DNA of 64,000 nucleotides, taken from contig LSRY02000018.1 of the NCBI GenBank assembly GCA_001643675.2, positions 930,001 to 994,000 of the forward strand, read 5' to 3'. Source of the DNA: Monocercomonoides exilis. Its lineage: Eukaryota > Preaxostyla > Oxymonadida > Polymastigidae. The position numbers were made by a program, and so were the translations under genes. This document shows, piece by piece, positions 35,701-45,200 of the stretch (its first letter is position 1; every line of letters begins with the position of its first letter). The notes beneath the pieces are model-generated. The model searched no databases and was not told the DNA's origin. It saw nothing but the letters and a program-made list of their open reading frames with translations.

Positions 35701-38700
35701 AGCACTCAGAAATCGTGCAAAATGAGCAATCAAGACTTCCTCCTTCATTCAACGCATAAAACATCCCTCCTCCCTTTTCGCATTTCAACCCTCCGCATCT
35801 CTTCATCGTTGTGTTTCTTATCAGTATTTTCAAAGACATATCATTGTCATTTCTAATGATGGGAATATCGTTAGTTGTGTTTTGTGTGACTTCTTCGAAA
35901 ATACTCCATTCAATAACAACATCTTGTTCAACTTCATTTTTCTCTCTCCCTGAACTCTTTGATATCCTCAATCCGCTTGCTCCTTCCAGCACAACATTCT
36001 TCATTGTCAAGTTCTTGATGTTCAAAATTGTTGTTGACAAAACAGAAATAATATCCTTTGAAAAGCAAAGTGATTGAATTGCCACAAATTCCAACACAAC
36101 TGTGCCTTCACCTGCATCGATCAACCCAAAGTTAATCATTTCTTCTTCTCTGCTTTCCTCATTTTCGCTGAATGAACAATCTTTCAGAGTCAATAGTCCT
36201 TCACTTGATCCAATATGCAACAAAACATTGACTCCACTTGCGAATGACGATGGAACAACAAAGTTTATCAGTTCGAAATTGGTAATACGCTGAATCTTCA
36301 TTGCTGCTCCTTCGGCTCCTTCAAGTGATGAGTGACATTCCAAAGAGCACATGTCTTTATTATTTGAGCTTATTGAAATTCCACTGAGATCAACACTTTT
36401 TTGGAGAACTCCTTTTCCAATGATGTTAATATTCTTTTCATTTCCCTCAGTCAATCGATCCAATGAATAATCAATTGACAGGCAAGGACAATCCGAAAAC
36501 CCACAGGCACCCATGTCTTTTCCATCATCTCTGATAAATATCTCTGAGCCAATTGCTCTCCAGAAATACACCAGTGGAATAGCATTCTCTGTATCATTCC
36601 CATCAAACCCTCTCATGGAATTGAATGAAATATCATCCAGATTCTCAGTCACAAATGGAAGTGAGTCATTTGTGATGCTCTTTGTCAAGTTCAATGCTTC
36701 AACGAAAAGATCATTTCCGTATCTCGCAATATTTGATTTTTCAGAATCGAAAACAGGTGATGAAATCACAAATGAAGAATAATCATCAATCAACTTCAGT
36801 GCCATTCCTCCTCCAAAGCCAGTCTTTTCTTCTTCTGCTGGTGCTGTGCATCCTGTGAATGTGCATGAAATAACATTCAATTGAGTATTTCCTTTCAATT
36901 GAGCATTAATGGCCCCTCCTCTGCTTTCATCAGCCAATACAGAGCATCCATCAAATTCACATTCTTCAATATTTATTTCACCATTTGAATTTTTGTCATT
37001 GTTGTTGTCAATGCTCACACACCCTCCACTTCCAGCTGCCCTTTCTATTTCTGTGAAATTGCAGTTCGTCATGTTCAACCACTGAGTGCTTATTAACTCG
37101 GCTTTTGTGATGCTTCCTGATAATGAGATCAATGGATTTCCGCTCAAAGTGATTGACGAAGCTGAGAACGAATCAATTGTCAGGATTCCTGATTCAACAG
37201 ACAAGGAGAGAAATGTCAATTCTAATGATGGATTTTGAAGGGAAAGAGAACAATGAGACAAAGTCAGTTGTGAAAAAGAAGAAATAAAAGTGGAGTGTGA
37301 TGAAAGAGAAGGAGGAATAGAGAAGATGAGCTTTGATAATTCTGTTTCAACATTAGTTGTTACCATCACTGAGTTTGATGTTGAACTTGCATCAGAGACT
37401 GTCCAGCCACTTTGATCATCATTTCCATGAATTTCATGCTTCTGTTCACCAAGTGCCAATTCATCGCTCATCGAAATCATTCCACTCACAACAACTTTCT
37501 TTGTTCCTGTCAACCGTGTGAGGGAGTGTTTCATTGTCAAACAAGGGAATTGGATAATTCCACAATGAGAATGATCAGATGCCTCAATGTTATTCACATA
37601 AATTTCTGAAGGGCTGGGAAGGAGATAAATGCACAGAGGAATGGCCAAACTGTTGTTTCCATTGTCATATCCTCTCACCTTGTCAGCAGTATCTGACGAT
37701 GCCGTAACACACGAGATCTTTTTTGATTTTGCAGTCATTTCCAGATTTGGTGATAAGACGAAGATATCTCTTCCCCACTTGGCTGTGTTTGTTCCAAATG
37801 AGGAAGAAATCAGGAAGTCAGGATTGTCGTTCATCAATCGAAGAAGGATTCCTCCCCCCAGGCCATTCAATGCCGAGCAAAAGCACTCATCAAAGGTCCC
37901 GCTTTCAACATTCACTTCATTCACTTCTCCTGCACACAGCATCATCGATCCTCCATTTTCTGAACTTGTGCTTCCACATCCTTCAAAAGTGCAAGAATCC
38001 AGATGAATGTTTGCCTTGTCGTTGGAAAACGACATCACTGCTGATCCGCTTGTTGTTCTTTCAATTCCATCAAAAGTGCATTCTGAAAGCATCAATGAAA
38101 CTTCATTTGTTGAAGAAAGCGAAAACAATGAAACAGTTGAGGCCATCCCTTTCCACTTCACATGGTCCATCTGAAACATCCCACTCTGAACATTTATCAG
38201 TTCTGTCGAAAATGCTGTTTCTGAAGATTGTCCACTTCCAGTAGATATGTTCAGTCCACTTATATGCATCTCTCCTGCTCCTGTGATCTCAAACAGCCTT
38301 GACCCACGGTTATTCAGATGAACCGAGTCATACACAAGGACAAAATCTCTAACAGTCAATGTTCCCGCTGATACAGAAAAAAGAGACAACTCAGATGCTT
38401 CAAATTCTGTTTGCATCATCGTGCTCGAATCACTTTGCCCGCATATTGTGAATGCATTGACACCACAATCCACACTTCGTGTTTCGACAATTGTTCCTGC
38501 CAGCATTTCGATGTCTTTCACAACACCTGGAATCATCTGTGTCAGACAATGGCTGACTGTGCAGCATGGATGGCTTTCGTTGATTCCACATGCAAATGCA
38601 TCTCTTGCATTCTCCTGATTCTGCTTCGATCTCACATATCTGATCCTTCCTCCTTCATTCCGAAGCCATTCGCTTTTATCAACAATTGAGTCGAATCTGA

Positions 38701-40216
38701 TGCTAACTCTATTATTTGTTTGCCTTGTTGAACAGCAACTGGAATCAATGTTATTTATTGAAGAGTTATGAAGAACAATATCATGTCCTCCTTTCAGACA
38801 TATATTGTTGTGAAAAAAGCAGTAATAAAATAATATTCCATTATTACTTTCATTGATTTGTTGGCAAACTGCGCCTCCTCCGCACATGGAATAGCAATTA
38901 CAAAACATGCAGTTTGAGATAATCACTTGATCAATGCAACTCCAATGCCGAATTGCTCCTCCATTTCCATTAGCTGTTCCGTTGCACCTGCAGTTATCAA
39001 AAAAAGAATTGATAATGCATTCTTTCTGTCTTTCAGTTTTTGCACTATACAGACATAAAGCCCCTCCATCATTGCCAGATGAACAATTTTGAAAGGAGCA
39101 ATTATCAACCATCGGTTGCGTTTCTATTGTTTCAAATTGAATTCCCCCACCCCCGAAATTTGTTGCTGCTGCTGCTGTGCATTGAACAAATGATGTGTGT
39201 CGCACAATGCATTCTGCAATCTTCAATGCATATATTCCCCCGCCTCTTGTGGATGAAGCATTGCATCTTAAAAAAAAAGAGTTCTCAACAGTCAGAATGG
39301 TGTTATCATTGTCATGAACATAAAGTGCGCCTCCTTGTGGTGCTGTACAATCTTCCCATTCACACAATGAAAAGAATTGACTTTCCGTTGTTTCCGTTCG
39401 ATCTCTTTTAGAAAATATATTCATTTCTCTATTCCCGAAATTCATAGTTGTGTTTTTGCAAACAAATTCCACTGAAGAATACGATCCACTCGAAATACCT
39501 CCTTCCAAGGCATTCACACATGAATAAACAAGGCAGTTTTCCATTGAACTTTGAAAGCATGAATGCTCTGTTCGAAAAAGATCATTATTGTTGCATTTAA
39601 TGGACATGTTCCTGAAGGCACAGTTATTGATCTGCTCACTCTGGCTCTTTCCAGATAATAAGAAATAGTCTGAAGAAGAAATGGCCAGATCTGCAATGAT
39701 CGAATTTCTCAAAGTGACTGAATTTTTCGCATCAGATGAAAATATGAGGCTGGATGAATAAATATTCTTTTGGGGGATCATACTCATGTTTGTGAGGAGG
39801 ATTGACCCACTTTGCAAATAAAACGGAGATGTCGATTTTTGGTGGGAAATGCAGGAATCTATTTTGAAATATGAATTATTTTTTATTTGCACAAATAGGG
39901 AGAGTGAATGTTCAAGTGCCACATTTTTCAGTTCAATTGTTGAATTGGATAATCCCAAAAATGCATAAATCGTTGTAGACATTCCTGACTCCCATTTTTC
40001 AGCTTCATAAAAGGTATGACATTCATTCAAAAAGCATTTGTAATTCCTTGTTGCAAATTGTGCATCGCTAAATTTTTTTTGGCCTGAATTAATATAATTA
40101 TAATGAAAATTATTATTAGAATGAACACCTTTGCCTTTTAATGTTGCGAGTTCATTGATATCTTGTGCATTAAATGCCACTGATAAATACATGCACGCAA
40201 AGACAAGCAAATGCAT
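32777..40216 (-). CDS. Pmp-like beta-helix receptor with transmembrane helix and pseudokinase-like domain
   Basis: Intact single-exon gene, 2479 residues. It starts with a signal peptide (MHLLVFACMYLSVAFNA). The long outer part is a Cys/Gly-rich parallel beta-helix of Pmp type (GGALYV, GGGIYA, GGGGIQ, GGAIRH near residues 300-440). This is followed by four large modules that each open with a Cys before a Pro-Cys-x-(T/S) motif, near residues 549, 888, 1242 and 1622. One transmembrane helix spans about 2148-2174, then a basic stop-transfer RKK. The cytoplasmic end (about 2280-2479) has the lower half of a kinase fold: RWKAPE near 2383, GLILHEMTTGEVP near 2405 and RPSLDEV near 2461. I find no VAIK lysine, HRD loop or DFG; PYSIFVEEGNNEIFVLAEE stands where the loop should be. 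So this is probably a surface receptor with a catalytically dead kinase-like signalling or docking domain. The start is supported by the signal peptide. Its ligand is unknown. Confidence 0.9.
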   Translation of the reverse strand: MHLLVFACMYLSVAFNAQDINELATLKGKGVHSNNNFHYNYINSGQKKFSDAQFATRNYKCFLNECHTFYEAEKWESGMSTTIYAFLGLSNSTIELKNVALEHSLSLFVQIKNNSYFKIDSCISHQKSTSPFYLQSGSILLTNMSMIPQKNIYSSSLIFSSDAKNSVTLRNSIIADLAISSSDYFLLSGKSQSEQINNCAFRNMSIKCNNNDLFRTEHSCFQSSMENCLVYSCVNALEGGISSGSYSSVEFVCKNTTMNFGNREMNIFSKRDRTETTESQFFSLCEWEDCTAPQGGALYVHDNDNTILTVENSFFLRCNASSTRGGGIYALKIAECIVRHTSFVQCTAAAATNFGGGGIQFETIETQPMVDNCSFQNCSSGNDGGALCLYSAKTERQKECIINSFFDNCRCNGTANGNGGAIRHWSCIDQVIISNCMFCNCYSMCGGGAVCQQINESNNGILFYYCFFHNNICLKGGHDIVLHNSSINNIDSSCCSTRQTNNRVSIRFDSIVDKSEWLRNEGGRIRYVRSKQNQENARDAFACGINESHPCCTVSHCLTQMIPGVVKDIEMLAGTIVETRSVDCGVNAFTICGQSDSSTMMQTEFEASELSLFSVSAGTLTVRDFVLVYDSVHLNNRGSRLFEITGAGEMHISGLNISTGSGQSSETAFSTELINVQSGMFQMDHVKWKGMASTVSLFSLSSTNEVSLMLSECTFDGIERTTSGSAVMSFSNDKANIHLDSCTFEGCGSTSSENGGSMMLCAGEVNEVNVESGTFDECFCSALNGLGGGILLRLMNDNPDFLISSSFGTNTAKWGRDIFVLSPNLEMTAKSKKISCVTASSDTADKVRGYDNGNNSLAIPLCIYLLPSPSEIYVNNIEASDHSHCGIIQFPCLTMKHSLTRLTGTKKVVVSGMISMSDELALGEQKHEIHGNDDQSGWTVSDASSTSNSVMVTTNVETELSKLIFSIPPSLSSHSTFISSFSQLTLSHCSLSLQNPSLELTFLSLSVESGILTIDSFSASSITLSGNPLISLSGSITKAELISTQWLNMTNCNFTEIERAAGSGGCVSIDNNNDKNSNGEINIEECEFDGCSVLADESRGGAINAQLKGNTQLNVISCTFTGCTAPAEEEKTGFGGGMALKLIDDYSSFVISSPVFDSEKSNIARYGNDLFVEALNLTKSITNDSLPFVTENLDDISFNSMRGFDGNDTENAIPLVYFWRAIGSEIFIRDDGKDMGACGFSDCPCLSIDYSLDRLTEGNEKNINIIGKGVLQKSVDLSGISISSNNKDMCSLECHSSLEGAEGAAMKIQRITNFELINFVVPSSFASGVNVLLHIGSSEGLLTLKDCSFSENEESREEEMINFGLIDAGEGTVVLEFVAIQSLCFSKDIISVLSTTILNIKNLTMKNVVLEGASGLRISKSSGREKNEVEQDVVIEWSIFEEVTQNTTNDIPIIRNDNDMSLKILIRNTTMKRCGGLKCEKGGGMFYALNEGGSLDCSFCTISECFCSSTGRGGWLFLECTSTVEQPLNFVLSNITFKDNSAFRGRDVYVKCNSIEAQIVEEQFMLDFGLPFVKELAIWGCTTDSFVGEEDLLLRVMKYQSETIFVSAVSENHSGFKSCGEFSMPCESLNVGVNHIIPSRYSQLLVSEETVINEECSVQNVIVRSLESPLFALVYMNSTISCDEGNVITTTGIVRVERLKFNFGQPFSYSSSSIIHETNGQLSLSFVDFSSVGQSENIESVVLNSTLLNIENGILHVDNCTISFLSFKKPSFLLNGDEMNITNMKLEQIESTTNVFEIGSCRNIVFNGVYADGIKLSGGCVISINGSTSGSVSIGSSSFNNCSRYSEGASVLWASSISAHLEFSNCSCSDCISLSKKGSVAEVCDMKDVSMHICEIEGVLMKESESESSNAFEGICKWNGSLVHSANSSLVMKDVIISNAPQGGLSLSSGNVKIEKGEFLNNNPFNGKYPSLRRNIICSDSASLTISSLKGGDGVKDNSSLWILNDGCALGGIASERASPFFFPVLESVKGKEATGEMELIIYGKLLLPCDLWVKISMKNGDIEHSHTNIIEDDGFISENEVHSTISSELLKVMENKTEVSIFILFGKNKSSSSNGIVVINKSVSESKGGGTVDEGDGNINKGGRNNEWSAIVIVIIAVLFLIFIFVFVMVVVLLRKKMSEMIEKIEEIGLKEGAMKNKPERRKEKSRESFEMDGMPSTLLEGMTSQIPLLIDNDEEDETESPSTTNDETLNENEMSVYEFPSPRFEDVCVSGMPHSHSLNVISAKKPFREKEKRNIKTLYSTIHSIQGNFTLGTRAMDVVDGKVVVLAVAELFEHLISIGDERVEMIGKQLCPYSIFVEEGNNEIFVLAEELEDEKQKEEMKRWKAPEAGNEDEEIEKAVIFTLGLILHEMTTGEVPLSECNAEEAQEMMRDGVRPLTEGIEGEELVEVMEKMWADEPGGRPSLDEVIRFLNELDESL

Positions 40217-42230
40217 GCCTGTTTGGTCTGAAAATCGATTTTGATATCAAAAATGAAAATATTATATAAATGATCTAAGAACTGAAAATTAATGTGAATT
40301 TGTTCATCATCCAAATTAGAAAAAAATATTTTCAAATTCAATCCGAAAGCATCTGAAAAATAGCTAACGAACTTTTGAAAAAATTCTGTTTCTTCAACTG
40401 TCGTTCATAGTGAATCATTATTTACTCAATTTATTCAATTCGAATTGTGAATTTTATTTTTGTTTATTTGAAGAAAAATTGACCTGGAAAAATGCAAAAT
40501 AGATTGCTGTTAAATACGAGATAAACACTGCTATTTCTCAGTCACTGAGAATTTATTCTGCAAAATAATTGAATTTCGTTTCAGAGAACCAGAAAATATT
40601 ACTGTAAGGAAACATTTGACTTGGGGAAACTGTGATTTTTAAAATTGGAATTTATGAGATCATTTTTGAATGGATATTATAATTGAGATTTGAATATTTG
40701 TTGGAAAGTGCATTATTTTTAATGATTGACCATTGAAATGCTAATTGAATAATTGGAAAATAAAAAAAAGTGTGATAGTGTGACAGAGCATTTCAAAAAG
40801 TTCGTTCTTTGTATGTCTTAATTATAATATTATCTTTTTTGATGTGGAATGGGACTGATGATTTTGGAAGCAAACAAGAAGGTTAAGGAAATGATTTTCA
40901 ATGAAAAAAAGAAAAAAGAATTTGCAGTGGAAGTGAAATCAAGGATGTCAATTTTGATGTTTGACAATATTTGTTTTGAAAACACGTGATTTGAGGCAGG
41001 ATAAACAACGGTTGGAGATTATACATGCAATGAAGAATCTTTTGTTGAATTTTTTGTTCCGAAGAAGAAGATATCTGGATTTTTGAATCTTCGGCTTTTG
41101 TTTGAATTGATGATATTTGCATTTTCAATTGGTTGGAAAACAGAAGTTGAGGAATATATGCAATGTCTGAACGCCTTATTTTGTGGAGCGAATGGTTGGA
41201 GAGGATTAATGGTGCGAATGGTGACTGTGCAAGATGAAGGGATTGGATCGTTATGAAGGAGGGGGAGAAAAACGATGAGGAAAGAATGAGAAATGAGAAT
41301 AAATGAATGAAAAGACAAAGCACTGTCAATATGGATGAAATGTGGAATTGGGCTATTGTGAGGAATTGTTTTTGAAGAAAGATGATTTTTGTGAAGGATG
41401 AAAGGAAAAGTGAAACTGAAGATAAGGAATGAAAGGAGGAAAAGTGAATTTTGATGTATTTCCTGTTTTTAAAAGTTAGTGAAAGTGAGAGGATTGAGCT
41501 GCATGTATGATTGATTAAGGGAGTGTTTTTTGCCAAAAGAAAACACAAAAACCGAAGATGAAAATATGAAAAGACAAATTACTATGAACTTTTCTGATTT
41601 TTTTTGTTGTCGTTCAACTCAACAATTCTCAAATGAAAATCAACTCATTCATTTCATGTCAATTCCTTTTTCATTTTATCATCGTCTTCCACTTTCTCTC
41701 TCTCTTTTTTTCTTCGCCTTCTTTCATGGATGTCAATAATATTGTTATTTCCATTTCATTCAATAACCCTCGAAATCATCAGTGGACCTATCGTCGATAT
41801 TCTGTTCAGAAGCGCAAAAGGAATGGTTATCCTCAGATGGACTATCAACTGAAGTCATATGATAATGAAAACAATATTACGTTGATCCAAGAAAATCCTA
41901 TCAGCAGAATGCAATCAAAAAAGCGGGACAGTTTTTTTTTTCTCTCACTTCGTTTAAAATTCCACATTTAACGCTTATGTAAAATAACGTTGGTCCAATA
42001 CATTTTTTTAAAATAAATTTCAACACTATACAATATTAAAAATTTCAAATAACAATAAACAGCCAAAACAATAAAACAAAAATAAAAAATAAAGTGAAAA
42101 AATAAAAAATTAAGTGAAAAAATAAAAAATTAAATGAAAAAATAAAAAATGAAAATGTTTAATAAAAATGCAAAAAGCAATATTTTCGAAATTAATAAAT
42201 ATAAAATCATTATTCAATCAACTTAAAAGC
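40217..42230. other. 2-kb spacer between receptor and calcium channel
   Basis: It holds the upstream region of the receptor gene and the 3' flank of the channel gene. A purine-rich plus-strand stretch (about 41200-41480) and a peptide-like run near 41775 (NHQWTYRRYSVQKRKRNG) look coding but do not assemble. A/T-rich tandem repeats of about 20 bp occupy roughly 42078-42150 (unit like GTGAAAAAATAAAAAATTAA). Confidence 0.5.
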
Positions 42231-45200
42231 TCAAATTTTAACAGAATCATTTTGCATTTCTTCTCCAAGATCGTTAAATAAAAATAAAATATTATTTGAA
42301 AGCAAATTAAACTCTTTTGATAGAGAATTTATAGAATTTGAAATTGATGCTACCTTCATTTCATGTTCGCTATGCATTGAAATACCAAATTCATTTTGTT
42401 CTTTCAGGTTATTTTTATTCACCTCTCTATTCATAAATGAAGAGTTTTCAAGTAATTCAAATTGAGCTAAATCTGTATCATCAGCTTTGATAAAGCTACT
42501 TGAAGGAGTAGATACTAACGATTCTTGTATTCCACCAGATGAAATTAAAATCTGTGAGCCTGTTTCAAGCGGATCATCCTTGAGAGAGAGAGCCTGCCCA
42601 ACAGGATAAACAGTTGTTGGATCGAGCTCTGAATGAGTGAATGATAATCTTAAAAATCTTTCATTTCCTGTCATTTCCTCCTCCTCCATTTTTAAGATTG
42701 AGCAAATACAGTGAAAGTAAGAAAGAGGATTGTGCTCATGTGATATGTGGTTTTCAAATAATTTATTTGCATCATTTCCTTCATTTAGATTAAATAAATC
42801 GTTTTCGTCTTCATCTTCTCCATCATTTTCATTGTTCCTCTCATTTTCATTCCCTTCGCTTCCTTCAGCCAACATTTTTGTTAAACCATCCTTTGCCGCC
42901 TGATTTGCATCATTAAAGATCTTTTGCTGAAACTCCTCCGAATTCTTTCCGCAAATCAAGCACTCTGTCTGCATTGCATTGTTTATTTCTTCCTTTTGTT
43001 CTCTCATTTCGGTAAATCCATCAATGATCACACCCTGCAGAACATTCATAAGCATTCCTCCAAACATAACAAAAACAAGTGTCTCAAACACAACCATCCA
43101 AGGATCTTCATTACCCATTATATCATGTAAAATATCCCCTGGTGACAAATTCTGCCATATAACTCCAACAAAACACATAAACAACGAATTGCAAAACTCC
43201 ACATCTTCTCCAGAAGGTCCTTCTCCTTCTCTAACAAATGCTTTTGGGAAATAAACAAAAATTATCACAGCAAACCAGTACATCAGGATCAGAGAAATGC
43301 ATAACGTCACAGAAAACATTTTTCCTCCTTTGAAAAACGTCTCAATAATTGTAGTGAGAGCAGAAGAGTTCGCAAATACATCAATCATAAGAACACAGAA
43401 AAAGTACGCTCTCCATGCTGCTCCAAGGATTACGAAGAGGAGGAGAATAAGATGATAAACATGCTTTAATGAAAACAAACAAATCAACTTCACTTTTATA
43501 AGTTGGCTTCGTTTCATCATACTTGGTGTCCATCCGACTGTATTTGCTTGCATCTTTGTACAATATTCTGTCCATTTCTCGTAATAGGAAATTGTGTTCT
43601 TTGAACCTAGAAATGATACATATCGTAAGCATATAACAACAACCAATACAACGGATAGAACTCTCATCAGCAACGAATCCTCGCTTGCATCAACTCCGAT
43701 AAATGGATCAACAACAATAAAGATATTTACAGCAAGAATGAGAAGCATCGAAACAATGCTGAAAAAAGAATAATGCTTCGGATTCATTAAAAATGACATA
43801 AAAGAGGATCTATTTTTTGTTGTCAAATCAGTCAAGACAACAGCCTCAAACATTGAAACTGCTTTTGAATGAAATGCATCCAATCTCTCACCTGCCTCAT
43901 TGCTCCATGATTCCTTCACCATTTCTGCCTGAGACTGTATCGGAGCGAGAGAAGTTACAGGATGACGAGCAAAATAGAAAGAAGATAAATGATGAGATGG
44001 GCGATCAACTCTAACAATTTCCACATTGTCAATTTGTGATTTGAACATAGGATAGAAATCTGGTGATAGACAAAGCTCCACCATAGAATATCGAGATGAA
44101 ACAGGCAATCTCTGAATACCATGCCAAAGAGTGGAAGCAGCAACAAATACACGCATCGCTTCGGAAGTTACAGCGGTGCTTATATCTCCAAGTTCTGGTA
44201 TTATTACTGATGAAGCTGAAGTTAAAACATTCTGAGACAACTTACCATTTATTGAATTGTTATTCATTGAATTCCATTTCTTAAGAAATTGATACACATA
44301 ATTTTGTCTCAAAGAATTATATCTTGGGATATGGATCCTTTTTGTAACATCAGCATATGAGTGTAATGCCATTAGCTTTCTTTGTATCGCCATCACAATT
44401 GGAGATTTAGCAATTGAGTCAATTGCTGCGAATTGCTCTTCACCTTCCATTATACACAAAAGCAGTTGAGTCGCTTTGCTCAAAACTTCCCGCTCTTCCT
44501 TTCCAGACACATGCTCAAAAGACGAAACAAAAATTTCCAGTACGCTTCTGTTCAACTTTCCTTCTTGTAACATTGAACTTACAAAGGTATCATTTTCTTC
44601 GCAGGCAACTAAAAAGCGTTGGTAAATATCAATGGCGGATAAGCATCCCGGTGGAACAGATTCATTCCCATGGATCGATGGACCATTCTTCATAAGAATG
44701 CTTTTTCGTCTATTTGCAATCGATAGCTTGTTTATCCCAGCATCTGTCAACTTGTTTATCGTTGATGCTGTCAAATTAAAAGCAACATCAGCTATACTTA
44801 ATGCTCGTCTTGTAACTGAGTTAATAGTGCTGTTTATTGTTCCTGATTTTCCATTTATCTTTTCGGATTCTGTAACAATCTTTTCCAAAATGGCAAGCAA
44901 AATACGCTCAAATGCAAAAGGCAAACGAAAGACTGCATTCAGCATTTGCAGCCCGCCTTCTTGAATAAAAGTTCTTTGATTTGCGATGTTTGGCCCCTTA
45001 ACTAAATCCACAAGAACAGCCAGAGCAGATATAAGTAAATTCGTGTGCAATGAACGACTCCACGAAAAAGAAGGTCTATGGGGAAGAAGAAAAGAAATAA
45101 ATGCAATAAGGATTATCACAAGATCAGTTTGGTCGATGCAAGGTTGCTTCAGAATTGAGGGTGAAGACATTGAAATAGATGATTCAAACATAGACTGAAC

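Noticed and set aside
40898-41548. A 216-residue minus-strand ORF as a gene
   Set aside because: Low-complexity Ser/Leu/Phe composition, no recognisable domain, and its complement has a purine-rich bias like other eroded sequence here.
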